A DNA stretch of 19,339 nucleotides, from positions 1 through 19,339 of the forward strand of contig DATISY010000053.1 in NCBI GenBank assembly GCA_035468285.1. Reading direction: 5' to 3'. The position numbers and the translations under genes are program-made. The notes beneath the pieces are model-generated. The model saw nothing but the letters and a program-made list of their open reading frames with translations. It did not search any database and was not told where the DNA came from. This document shows, in pieces, positions 1 to 6,645 of this stretch; positions within the stretch are counted from its first letter, which is position 1, and each line of letters begins with the position of its first letter. This DNA comes from PALSA-555 sp035468285 (GTDB lineage Bacteria > Actinomycetota > Acidimicrobiia > IMCC26256 > PALSA-555).

Positions 1-49
1 CCTCCTCTTCTACCGAGGCGAGTACGTCCGGATCACCTCCCAGCCGTGA
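1..49 (+). CDS. 3' end of an unidentified protein-coding gene (partial)
   Basis: An open frame runs from the window edge to a TGA at 47-49 and reads LLFYRGEYVRITSQP before the stop. Its stop overlaps the GTG start of the next small gene (GTGA at 46-49), the same coupling style used throughout this window, which is the main reason to believe it. Too little is visible to name a family. Confidence 0.45.
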   Translation, partial: LLFYRGEYVRITSQP

Positions 50-228
50 CCGACGAGCCGGTCGCGATCATCGTCGGCGCAGACGCCGGATCGGTCGGCG
101 CGCTCGTCGCGGACCTCCAAGAGCGCGGGGTGCGCACCGGCGCGTTCATCGGCGACGCCGAACGCGACCGCGACGCGCTCGTCGAGATGATCACCGAGCT
201 CTACGGCCGCCGCGCCGAGCCCAGCTGA
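46..228 (+). CDS. small hypothetical protein, 60 aa
   Basis: This short frame starts at a GTG that overlaps the upstream stop (GTGA) and ends with TGA at 226-228. The protein opens with a hydrophobic strand and a glycine-containing turn (VAIIVGADAGSVGALVADL), followed by a predicted helix and an acidic C-terminal half, so a small Rossmann-like beta-alpha fold is conceivable. No catalytic motif is visible and I do not recognise a family. Translational coupling to the upstream gene suggests a shared function, but that partner lies mostly outside the window. It is a real gene more probably than not, because codon use matches its neighbours and the overlap geometry is typical. Confidence 0.5.
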   Translation: MTDEPVAIIVGADAGSVGALVADLQERGVRTGAFIGDAERDRDALVEMITELYGRRAEPS

Positions 229-268
229 GGCACAACCAGACCCGCGCGACCCGCCCGAATACACCCCC

Positions 269-287
269 GGGACCCCCGAGGGGCCCC
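269..287 (+). terminator. GC-rich hairpin, possible terminator of the upstream operon
   Basis: GGG-a-CCCC (269-276), loop CGA, GGGG-c-CCC (280-287) can fold into a seven-pair stem with one A.C mismatch. It sits between the small gene ending at 228 and the -10 element at 291-296. There is no T tract, so factor-independent termination is uncertain. Confidence 0.35.
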
Positions 288-305
288 TGGTAACCTGCGG
301 CCATG
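288..305 (+). promoter_or_regulatory. extended -10 promoter (TGG-TAACCT) placed for a leaderless ATG
   Basis: TAACCT at 291-296 is preceded directly by TGG, an extended -10 arrangement, and is followed after 6 nt by ATG at 303. This is the actinobacterial leaderless geometry. However, the ATG opens only ATG-GCC-TGA (303-311), so the long ABC frame must begin further on. Confidence 0.45.
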
Positions 306-359
306 GCCTGAGCGACGTTGCGCGCCGGGCACTCGCCGCGGTCGCAGGAGCTGAAGGCG

Positions 360-2129
360 TTGGACGAGGACCACCAGTCGCGCCGAGACGGCTGGCGGCT
401 CATGCGGTCCGAGCTCCAGGTGCAGCGCCGCTGGCTCATCCTCGGCATCCTCGCCGGGGCTCTCTGGACCGGCGCCCGACTCACCGGGCCGCTGCTCGCC
501 GCCCTCGCCATCGACGATGGGATCCTGCCCGGCAACGGCCACAAGGTGGTCATCTACGCGCTCCTGATCCTCGGTGTCGGGGTCATCCAGGGCATCGGCA
601 CCGCGCTGCGCCGCTACACCGCCTTCCGAATCGCCTACCGGGTCGAGACTGACCTGCGCCAACGCCTCTTCGCGCACCTCCAGCAGCTGCACTTCGCGTT
701 CCACGACCGGGCCCAGACCGGCCAGCTCATGGCCCGAGCGAACAGCGACATCCAGCAGGTGAACCTCGTCGTCGTCCTCCTGCCCCTCACCGTGGCGACG
801 ACGTTCCTGCTCGCCGGCGTGATCATCGTCATGGTGCTGCACAACGTGCTGCTCGCCGTCTTCGCCCTCGGGGCGCTCCCGCTGCTCAGCATCGCCGCGG
901 CCCGGTTCTCGCACCGCCTGCACCCGGTGTCCCTCCAGCTGCAGAACGAGCTGGGGGACTACTCCGGCGTCGTCGAGGAGAGCGTCGCGGGCATCCGGGT
1001 CGTGAAGGGATTCGGCACCGAGACCCGCCAAGAGGCCCAGCTCTCGGTCGAGACCGACCAGGTCATGGACCGGGCCCTCGCCGGCGCCCGCCTCCGGGCC
1101 AACTTCTTGCCGTTGGTCGACTTCCTGCCCGCCCTCGCGCTCGTCATCATCCTCGGGTACGGCGGCCACCTCGTGCTCCAAGGCCAGCTCCAGATCGGCA
1201 ACCTCGTCGCGTTCAACTCCTACATCCTCTATCTGCTGTGGCCGCTGCGCCTCGTCGGGATGCTGGTGGCCCAGGCGGCTCGCTCCTCGGCCGCCGCGGG
1301 ACGGATCCACGAGCTGCTTGTCACCGACGCCGCGGTCGCCGACCCCGCCCGGCCCAGCGCGCTCCCCCCGACCGGCGGCGGCGAGCTCGCCTTCGAAGAC
1401 GTGTCGTTCGCGTACGGGAACGGGCCCCCGGTCCTCGGCGAGTTCAACCTCCGGGTCCGCCCCGGTGAGGCCGTCGCGGTGGTCGGTGCGACGGCCAGCG
1501 GGAAGACGACCATCGCCCGGCTTCTCCCGCGCTTCTACGACGTCGACGGGGGCCGGATCCTCGTCGACGGCATCGACATCCGGCAGCTGCGCCTCAGAGA
1601 GCTGCGTCGCGCCATCGGGATCGTGTTCGAGGACACGTTCCTCTTCACCGACAGCGTCGCGGAGAACATCGCGTTCGCCGAACCCGACGCGTCGATGGAC
1701 CTGGTGCGCAACGCGGCCCGCCTCGCCGGCGCCGACGAGTTCATCGAGCGACTCCCCAACGGCTACGACACCCTCATCGGCGAGCACGGATACTCGCTGT
1801 CCGGAGGGCAGCGTCAGCGCGTCGCGATCGCCCGGGCGGTCCTCGCCGACCCCCGGGTCCTCATCCTCGACGACGCCACCTCGTCGGTCGACCCGACGAA
1901 GGAGCACGAGATCCGCTCCGCGCTGCGCGAGGTCATGCGGGACCGCACGACCCTCATCATCGCCCACCGGGCCGCGACGATCGCGCTCGCGGACCGGGTC
2001 GTGCTCCTCGACGGTGGCCGCATCGTCGCCGAAGGCACCCACGAGGAGCTTCTCGGCTCCACCGAGCGGTACCGCGAGGTCCTGGCCCAGACCGGTGCCG
2101 TGGTGCCCGTCGCGGGAGCCAGCGACTGA
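360..2129 (+). CDS. ABC exporter half-transporter A (degenerate Walker B and Q-loop, canonical signature)
   Basis: This is a type IV ABC exporter half: an N-terminal six-helix membrane domain (roughly residues 30-320) and a C-terminal nucleotide-binding domain. Visible motifs, numbered from TTG 360, are Walker A GATASGKT (376-383), LSGGQ signature (480-484) and H-loop His536. Two normally invariant residues are changed. The Q-loop glutamine is Glu424 (VFEDTFLF), and the catalytic Walker B glutamate is Asp505 (LILDDATS). The chosen TTG at 360 has AGGAG at 346-350 with a 9-nt gap; TTG 318 and ATG 402 are in-frame alternatives. The stop overlaps the next gene's ATG by one base. The partner encoded next door has the complementary defects, so the two should form a heterodimer. 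The substrate cannot be read from sequence; multidrug or lipid export is usual for the family. Confidence 0.93.
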   Translation: MDEDHQSRRDGWRLMRSELQVQRRWLILGILAGALWTGARLTGPLLAALAIDDGILPGNGHKVVIYALLILGVGVIQGIGTALRRYTAFRIAYRVETDLRQRLFAHLQQLHFAFHDRAQTGQLMARANSDIQQVNLVVVLLPLTVATTFLLAGVIIVMVLHNVLLAVFALGALPLLSIAAARFSHRLHPVSLQLQNELGDYSGVVEESVAGIRVVKGFGTETRQEAQLSVETDQVMDRALAGARLRANFLPLVDFLPALALVIILGYGGHLVLQGQLQIGNLVAFNSYILYLLWPLRLVGMLVAQAARSSAAAGRIHELLVTDAAVADPARPSALPPTGGGELAFEDVSFAYGNGPPVLGEFNLRVRPGEAVAVVGATASGKTTIARLLPRFYDVDGGRILVDGIDIRQLRLRELRRAIGIVFEDTFLFTDSVAENIAFAEPDASMDLVRNAARLAGADEFIERLPNGYDTLIGEHGYSLSGGQRQRVAIARAVLADPRVLILDDATSSVDPTKEHEIRSALREVMRDRTTLIIAHRAATIALADRVVLLDGGRIVAEGTHEELLGSTERYREVLAQTGAVVPVAGASD

Positions 2130-3928
2130 TGGGCTCCGACGCGCGCCGCCAGGCCTTCGCCACCGACGAGGAGCTGCTCACCCGCGAGGACGCCAAGCAC
2201 CTCGTGCGCCGCCTCTGGGCGCTCCTCGCGAAGTACCACGTCCGCATCTACCTCGCGGTCGGGCTCATCGCGATCTGGACCGGCTGTCTCCTCGCCGGGC
2301 CGGCGCTCGTCAAGCACGGCATCGACGCCGGGCTGCGCGGCAAGGACGAGAGCGCGCTCGACCTTTCCGCCGGCTTGTACCTCGCCGTCGCGCTCGCCGG
2401 GCTGCTCTTCGGCCGCGCCGCGATCTGGGCGGTCTCCAAGATCGGGGAGCCGTTCCTCCGCGACCTGCGCAACCGGGTGTTCGGTCACCTGATGGCGCTC
2501 GACCTCGGCTTCTTCGAGCGGGAGCAGACCGGCCGGCTCGTCGCCCGCCTCACCTCCGACGTCGACGCCATGCAGGACCTGGTCCAGATCGGCCTGGCCC
2601 AGTTCGCCCAGAACGTCTTCCTCTTCGTCGGCGCCGTCGTGGTCATCCTCGTCCTGTCGTGGCAGCTGGCCCTGTGCACCCTGGTGGTCGTCCCACCGGT
2701 GGTGTGGGCAAGCCGGTGGTTCCGCCGCGAGTCGAGCCGGGCGTTCCTCGAAGTGCGCGACCGAATCGGGCACAACCTCGCCACCCTCCAAGAGGGCCTC
2801 GCCGGCGTCCGTGTGGTGCAGGCCTTCGGCCGTGAGCGGGCCTTCGCCCGCCGGTTCCGCGAGACCAACGAGGCCCAGTACGACGCCAACCTCGAGACCG
2901 TCCGGATCGGGACCCGCTACTTCCCGTTCATCGAGTTCTGTGGCGTCGCCGGCACCGCGCTCATCATCGGCGTCGGAGGCCTCTTCGCCGACCAGAAGAT
3001 CGTCACCGTCGGCACCGTCGCCGCGTTCGTCCTCTACCTCAACAGCCTCTTCGAGCCGGTGCAGCAGCTCAGCCAGCTGTACAACACGCTGCAGCAGGCC
3101 GGCGCGGCGTTGAAGAAGCTCGTCGGGCTCCTCGACACGCCGCCCCGGATCGCAGAACGGCCCGGCGCGGTCGACCTGCCCGCCACCGGCGTGCTCGAGG
3201 TCGACGACGTGTCGTTCCGGTACGGCGACGGGCCGCTCGTGCTCCGCCACGTCAGCGTCTCCGTCGGTGACGGTGAGCGGCTCGCGCTCGTCGGCCCCAC
3301 CGGCGCCGGGAAGTCCACCCTCGCCAAGCTCATGTCCCGCTTCTATGACCCCGCCGAGGGCCACGTCTCCTTCGGTGGCGTCGCGCTGAGCGACGCGACG
3401 CTCTCGTCGCTGCGGGAGCGGATCATCGTCGTGCCCCAGGAGGGATTCCTGTTCGCGGGGACGATCCTCGACAACGTCCGCGTCGGGAACGCGAACGCCA
3501 CGGACGCCGACGTCGAAGCGGCGCTCGCGGCCCTCGGGATCCTCGACCGGTTCCGGGCCCTCCCCGCGGGTCTCGATACCGAGGTGCGTGAACGGGGGTC
3601 GCGGCTGTCTGCCGGGGAACGCCAGCTCGTCTCCCTCGCCCGCGCCGCGCTCGCCGACCCGGCGCTCCTCATCCTCGACGAGGCCACCTCCAACCTCGAT
3701 CCTGGTACCGAACATGCCGTCGAGCAGGCCCTCGAGGTGCTCACCGACCAGCGCAGCGTCGTCGTTGTCGCGCACCGGCTCTCTACCGCGTCGCGGGCGG
3801 ACCGCATCGCGGTCGTCGACCACGGCGAGCTCCAAGAGCTCGGCACCCACCAGGAGCTCGTCCGCCGCGAGGGCCGCTACGCCAGTCTCTGGTCGTCGTG
3901 GACCGCCGCGCAGTCACGCGCCAGCTGA
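2129..3928 (+). CDS. ABC exporter half-transporter B (canonical Walker B, degenerate signature)
   Basis: This is the second half of the exporter, 599 aa, with a six-helix membrane domain (about residues 45-330) and a nucleotide-binding domain. Motifs are Walker A GPTGAGKS (389-396), Q-loop Gln437, Walker B LILDEATS with catalytic Glu518, and H-loop His549. The ABC signature is LSAGE (493-497) instead of LSGGQ. In a dimer, each ATP site pairs one subunit's Walker motifs with the other's signature. Subunit A's Asp505 site therefore meets this weak LSAGE, while this subunit's intact Glu518 site meets A's LSGGQ. That gives exactly one degenerate and one consensus site. The ATG at 2129 overlaps the upstream TGA (TGATG). 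The gene ends at TGA 3926-3928, 22 nt before the next promoter. No specific link to the cobalamin operon is evident. Confidence 0.94.
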   Translation: MGSDARRQAFATDEELLTREDAKHLVRRLWALLAKYHVRIYLAVGLIAIWTGCLLAGPALVKHGIDAGLRGKDESALDLSAGLYLAVALAGLLFGRAAIWAVSKIGEPFLRDLRNRVFGHLMALDLGFFEREQTGRLVARLTSDVDAMQDLVQIGLAQFAQNVFLFVGAVVVILVLSWQLALCTLVVVPPVVWASRWFRRESSRAFLEVRDRIGHNLATLQEGLAGVRVVQAFGRERAFARRFRETNEAQYDANLETVRIGTRYFPFIEFCGVAGTALIIGVGGLFADQKIVTVGTVAAFVLYLNSLFEPVQQLSQLYNTLQQAGAALKKLVGLLDTPPRIAERPGAVDLPATGVLEVDDVSFRYGDGPLVLRHVSVSVGDGERLALVGPTGAGKSTLAKLMSRFYDPAEGHVSFGGVALSDATLSSLRERIIVVPQEGFLFAGTILDNVRVGNANATDADVEAALAALGILDRFRALPAGLDTEVRERGSRLSAGERQLVSLARAALADPALLILDEATSNLDPGTEHAVEQALEVLTDQRSVVVVAHRLSTASRADRIAVVDHGELQELGTHQELVRREGRYASLWSSWTAAQSRAS

Positions 3929-3950
3929 CCCTGCGGCTCGCGGCCGGTCG

Positions 3951-3980
3951 CTGGCAGTCGTCGCGATGCGTGGTTACGAT
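3951..3980 (+). promoter_or_regulatory. candidate promoter of the cobalamin operon
   Basis: CTGGCA (3951-3956) as -35 and TACGAT (3975-3980) as -10 are separated by 18 nt. Transcription would start near 3987, which is where the closing helix of the riboswitch begins. Confidence 0.5.
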
Positions 3981-3986
3981 CCGATG

Positions 3987-4162
3987 ACCGGTCGGCTGCG
4001 AAGTCCGGTGCGATTCCGGCGCTGTCCCGCAACTGTCGTCCTCTCCCGAGGCGAGCCAGGTCGCCAGCCCGGCCGGTGACGAACGAAGCTCTCGAGGAAA
4101 AGAGCGGTTCGTTCGACAGCCCTGGCTGTCGGCGGACGGGTCCCTCCTCGACCGAGAGGAGG
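3987..4162 (+). promoter_or_regulatory. cobalamin riboswitch with Shine-Dalgarno-sequestering platform
   Basis: The conserved core is present: TCCGGTGCGATTCCGG (4004-4019), CCCGCAACTGT (4026-4036) and a B12 box GAGCCAGG-tcg-CCAGCCC (4053-4070). The closing helix pairs 3987-3991 with 4073-4077 and 3994-3998 with 4065-4069. A 13-bp hairpin (4080-4092 with 4101-4115, 2-nt bulge) follows in the position of P13. Its loop GAGGA (4094-4098) complements TCCTC (4039-4043) in the L5 position, as expected for the L5-L13 kissing loop. Next is a small hairpin at 4115-4130. Finally CCTCCTC (4143-4149) pairs perfectly with GAGGAGG (4156-4162), the ribosome-binding site. Cobalamin binding is therefore expected to repress translation of the operon. 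Core motifs are seen directly; the tertiary contact and OFF logic are inferred from the riboswitch family. Confidence 0.93.
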
Positions 4163-4168
4163 AATGCC

Positions 4169-4207
4169 ATGTCGCCCCGCCACCCGCACCACGGTCGGTC
4201 CCGATGA
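4169..4207 (+). CDS. 12-codon leader ORF between riboswitch and cobO
   Basis: ATG at 4169 follows the strong ribosome-binding site GAGGAGG (4156-4162) with 6 nt between, and reads MSPRHPHHGRSR before TGA 4205-4207. That stop overlaps the cobO ATG (ATGA at 4204-4207). cobO has no Shine-Dalgarno of its own, since CACGGTCGGTCCCG precedes its ATG. The riboswitch thus appears to gate ribosome entry at the leader, and cobO would be reached by coupled re-initiation. The peptide is rich in His and Arg; whether the peptide itself has a role is unknown. The rival ATG at 4164 lies only 1 nt after the ribosome-binding site and is unlikely to be used. Confidence 0.6.
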   Translation: MSPRHPHHGRSR

Positions 4208-4794
4208 CCGCCGATCTCGGCACGCCCGACGTGTCCGCACCCCCGACCGACGATCCCCGGCCCGAGCACCTCGACCGCGCCCCGTCCCTCGTCATCGTCA
4301 ACACCGGCGACGGCAAAGGCAAGTCGACCGCGGCGTTCGGCATCGTCCTGCGGGCCCTCGCCCGTGAATGGCGCGTCGCCGTCATCCAGTTCCTCAAGTC
4401 CGGCGCCTGGCGGACCGGCGAGGAGAAGATCGCCCGCCAGCTTGGCGTCGACTGGTTCGCGATCGGGGAAGGATTCACCTGGGACTCCCAGGACCTCACC
4501 GAAGACCAGGCCGTCGCCGGCGCGGCGTGGCAGCACGCCAAAGACCTCATCCAGGGAGGCGAGCACCGCCTCGTCGTCCTCGACGAGATCACCTACCCGA
4601 TGAACTGGAACTGGATCGACCCCGACGACGTCGTGGCCACCATCCGGGGCCGGCCCGACACGGTGAACGTCGTCGCCACCGGACGCGACGCGCCGAGCGG
4701 GCTCGTCGACCTCGCCGACACGGTGACCGAGATGCGCAACATCAAGCACGCCTACGACCGCGGGATCGTCGCCAAGAAGGGAATCGACTACTGA
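4204..4794 (+). CDS. cobO: cob(I)yrinic acid a,c-diamide adenosyltransferase (CobO/BtuR type)
   Basis: The enzyme transfers the 5'-deoxyadenosyl group of ATP to the cobalt of a reduced corrinoid and acts in both de novo synthesis and salvage. The 196-aa product has the family's P-loop GDGKGKST (residues 35-42), the VIQFLKSGAWRTGEE strand after it, a Walker-B-like VVLDEITYPMNW, and the C-terminal MRNIKHAYDRGIVAKKGIDY typical of the CobA/CobO/BtuR family. The first 27 residues are a disordered Pro/Asp-rich extension. It is the first full gene after the riboswitch, and its ATG lies inside the leader ORF's stop. Its own stop overlaps the proposed start of cbiZ. Confidence 0.97.
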   Translation: MTADLGTPDVSAPPTDDPRPEHLDRAPSLVIVNTGDGKGKSTAAFGIVLRALAREWRVAVIQFLKSGAWRTGEEKIARQLGVDWFAIGEGFTWDSQDLTEDQAVAGAAWQHAKDLIQGGEHRLVVLDEITYPMNWNWIDPDDVVATIRGRPDTVNVVATGRDAPSGLVDLADTVTEMRNIKHAYDRGIVAKKGIDY

Positions 4795-5438
4795 GCCACC
4801 GGCCCGTCCCCGTCGACGCGCCGGCGCAGACCCAGCACACCGTCACCGGAGCGCCGTTGCCCGTGCTGGTCTGGCAGCTGCCCGAGCCGCGCCTCGCGAT
4901 CGCGTCCACCGCCACCGGCGGGGGGATCGGCGTCCGCGACTGGGTCCTCAACGCCCAGGTCCCCTCGGACTACCGGTGCGAAGACCCCGCGCCCGATCTC
5001 GAGGCGATCGCCTCCGCCGCGGGCTGTGACGGGCCCGGCGTCGGGTTCCTGACCGCCGCCGACGTCCGGGGCTGGACCCGTGGGGACAGCGGCGCCGTCA
5101 CCGTGTTCGCCACCGTCGGGCTTCGCGACCCGGCCTGGGCCGCCGCCGCCGCCCCGGTGACCGGCGCGGCCCCGGTGGCGGGGACGATCAACGTCGTCGC
5201 GTTCCTCCCGGAGCGGCTGTCCGACGCCGCGTTGGTGAACACCGTCGCCACCATCACCGAAGCGAAGGTGCAGGCCCTCCTCGAGGGGGGCGTCGCCGGC
5301 AGCGGGACGCCGACCGACGCGGTGTGCGTCCTGACGCCGCCCGACGGCCCGGCCGAGCCCTACGGCGGCCCGCGCTCCCGCCTCGGCTCGCACCTGGCCC
5401 GCGCGGCCCACGCCGCCGTCACCGCCGGTCTCGCGTGA
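4791..5438 (+). CDS. cbiZ: adenosylcobinamide amidohydrolase (CbiZ)
   Basis: CbiZ cleaves the aminopropanol side chain from adenosylcobinamide, giving adenosylcobyric acid for re-entry at CbiB. Family features are ATGGGIGVRDWVLNAQVP near the N-terminus, GPGVGFLTAADV, and the core GTINVVAFLPERLSDAALV followed by TEAKVQALLEGG and GTPTDAVCVL. The start is uncertain because no ATG, GTG or TTG lies in frame near the cobO stop. CTG at 4791 fits best: AAGGGA sits 8 nt upstream, it overlaps the cobO stop as CTGA, and it restores the usual N-terminal strand. TTG 4857 or GTG 4863 would begin just before the conserved VLVWQLPEP. CbiZ is known from archaea and some bacteria; finding it with CobU marks a salvage-competent operon. 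Confidence 0.88.
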   Translation: MSHRPVPVDAPAQTQHTVTGAPLPVLVWQLPEPRLAIASTATGGGIGVRDWVLNAQVPSDYRCEDPAPDLEAIASAAGCDGPGVGFLTAADVRGWTRGDSGAVTVFATVGLRDPAWAAAAAPVTGAAPVAGTINVVAFLPERLSDAALVNTVATITEAKVQALLEGGVAGSGTPTDAVCVLTPPDGPAEPYGGPRSRLGSHLARAAHAAVTAGLA

Positions 5439-5944
5439 TCACGCTCGTCATCGGGGGCACCCGCTCCGGCAAATCCGACGTCGCGGGCCACGTCGCGGCC
5501 GCGCTGGGCGAGCCCGTCACCGTCGTCGTCCCCACCGTCGTCGCCGACGAATCGTTCGCGCAGCGGGTCCGCGCGCACCAGGCCCGCCGCCCCGACTCGT
5601 GGCCGACCGTCGAATGCGGACCTGCACTGCCGGACGCGGTCGGCACCGCCAGCGGCACCGTCCTGGTCGACTCGCTCGGGAGCTGGGTCGCCGCGACGGA
5701 CGGCTTCGTCGTCGACACCACCGCGCTGCTCGACGCGCTGCGCCGCCGCCCCGACCCCACGGTGCTCGTCACCGAAGAGGTCGGCCTCTCGGTCCACGCG
5801 CCGACCGAGGCGGGCCGCCGATTCACCGACCAGCTCGGCGAGCTCAACGCGGCGGTCGCCGCGGCCGCCGACCAGGTCCTCCTCGTCGTCGCGGGACGGG
5901 TCACTCGCCTCGAGCGCTTCGATCCCTCCCGTGGGGCGCCGTGA
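5435..5944 (+). CDS. cobU: adenosylcobinamide kinase / adenosylcobinamide-phosphate guanylyltransferase
   Basis: This bifunctional enzyme phosphorylates adenosylcobinamide and transfers GMP to give adenosylcobinamide-GDP. The P-loop GGTRSGKS (residues 7-14) is the CobU/CobP signature. The HQARRPDSWPTVE segment matches the family's H-x-x-x-RP-x-x-W region, which carries the guanylylated histidine in characterised enzymes. TEEVGLSVHAPTEAGRRF and LVVAGRVTRL complete the C-terminal pattern. At 169 aa it is slightly shorter than usual (about 180). GTG 5435 overlaps the cbiZ stop (GTGA), and the cobU stop shares one base with the cobS ATG. Confidence 0.95.
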   Translation: MITLVIGGTRSGKSDVAGHVAAALGEPVTVVVPTVVADESFAQRVRAHQARRPDSWPTVECGPALPDAVGTASGTVLVDSLGSWVAATDGFVVDTTALLDALRRRPDPTVLVTEEVGLSVHAPTEAGRRFTDQLGELNAAVAAAADQVLLVVAGRVTRLERFDPSRGAP

Positions 5945-6645
5945 TGCTCGAGGCACTCGGCTTCCTCACCGTCCTCGGACGCCCCGCGCCGCCCACCCCC
6001 CGGTCGTTGCCGTGGTTCCCCGTCGTCGGTGCGGCCATCGGTGCCGCCGTCGGGTCGGTGTGGTGGCTCGCCGTCCAGGCCTTCCCCGCGCTCCTCGCGG
6101 CCGCGCTCGCGGTGACCGCCGACCTCGCCATCACCGGCCTGCTCCACGCCGACGGGCTCGCCGACGCCGCCGACGGGCTCCTGCCCCACGCCGACCGGGC
6201 GCGCCGCCTCGAGATCATGCGCTCCCCGGGCGTCGGCGCTTTTGGGGCCGCCGCGCTCATCGTCGTGCTCGTCACCCGCACCGCGGGGCTCGCGGCCCGC
6301 CCCGCCGACATCGCCCTCCTCGCCGGCCTCTGGTGCGCATCGCGGACCCTGGCCGCGGCCGCCCCGGCGTGGTTGCCGTACGCCCGGGAGGACGGGCTGG
6401 CCTCGCCGTTCCTCACCCGACCGGCGTCGCGGCTGCTCGCGCTCGCGGTGCTCCCGGCAACCGCGCTCACCGTCCTCGGCGTCGGATGGCCCGGCGTCGC
6501 GGTCATCGCGGCCGCGCTGGTCGCCGGCGCGAGCGTCCTCGCGATCGGGCATCACCGCGTCGGCGGGTTCACCGGCGACGTCCTCGGCGCGGCGATCCTC
6601 GTCGCCGAGACGGCCGGCCTCGTCGTGGCGGGGGCCCGGTGGTGA
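5944..6645 (+). CDS. cobS: adenosylcobinamide-GDP ribazoletransferase (cobalamin synthase)
   Basis: This integral membrane enzyme joins adenosylcobinamide-GDP to alpha-ribazole or its 5'-phosphate, the final assembly step. The 233-aa protein is almost entirely hydrophobic, with about six to seven membrane segments. It carries the acidic metal-binding motif LLHADGLADAADG (residues 66-78), followed by EIMRSPGVGAFG and the C-terminal GGFTGDVLGA, all family hallmarks. The ATG overlaps the cobU stop by one base; the stop overlaps the cbiB GTG (GTGA). Membrane CobS and CbiB encoded side by side fit the view that late corrinoid assembly is membrane-associated. Confidence 0.96.
   Translation: MLEALGFLTVLGRPAPPTPRSLPWFPVVGAAIGAAVGSVWWLAVQAFPALLAAALAVTADLAITGLLHADGLADAADGLLPHADRARRLEIMRSPGVGAFGAAALIVVLVTRTAGLAARPADIALLAGLWCASRTLAAAAPAWLPYAREDGLASPFLTRPASRLLALAVLPATALTVLGVGWPGVAVIAAALVAGASVLAIGHHRVGGFTGDVLGAAILVAETAGLVVAGARW

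Noticed and set aside
201..2042. Long minus-strand open frame opposite the first ABC gene
   Set aside because: High-GC genes leave long open antisense frames. The translation is low-complexity Asp/Glu/Arg/Gly, while the plus strand has clear ABC motifs.
1814..3850. Long minus-strand frame opposite the second ABC gene
   Set aside because: Same antisense artefact; no domain recognisable and the plus strand is unambiguous.
4164..4367. A 67-codon frame from ATG 4164 overlapping cobO
   Set aside because: Its ATG is 1 nt from the ribosome-binding site, the product is Arg/Pro-rich as expected for a shadow of cobO, and the 4169 ORF has proper spacing.
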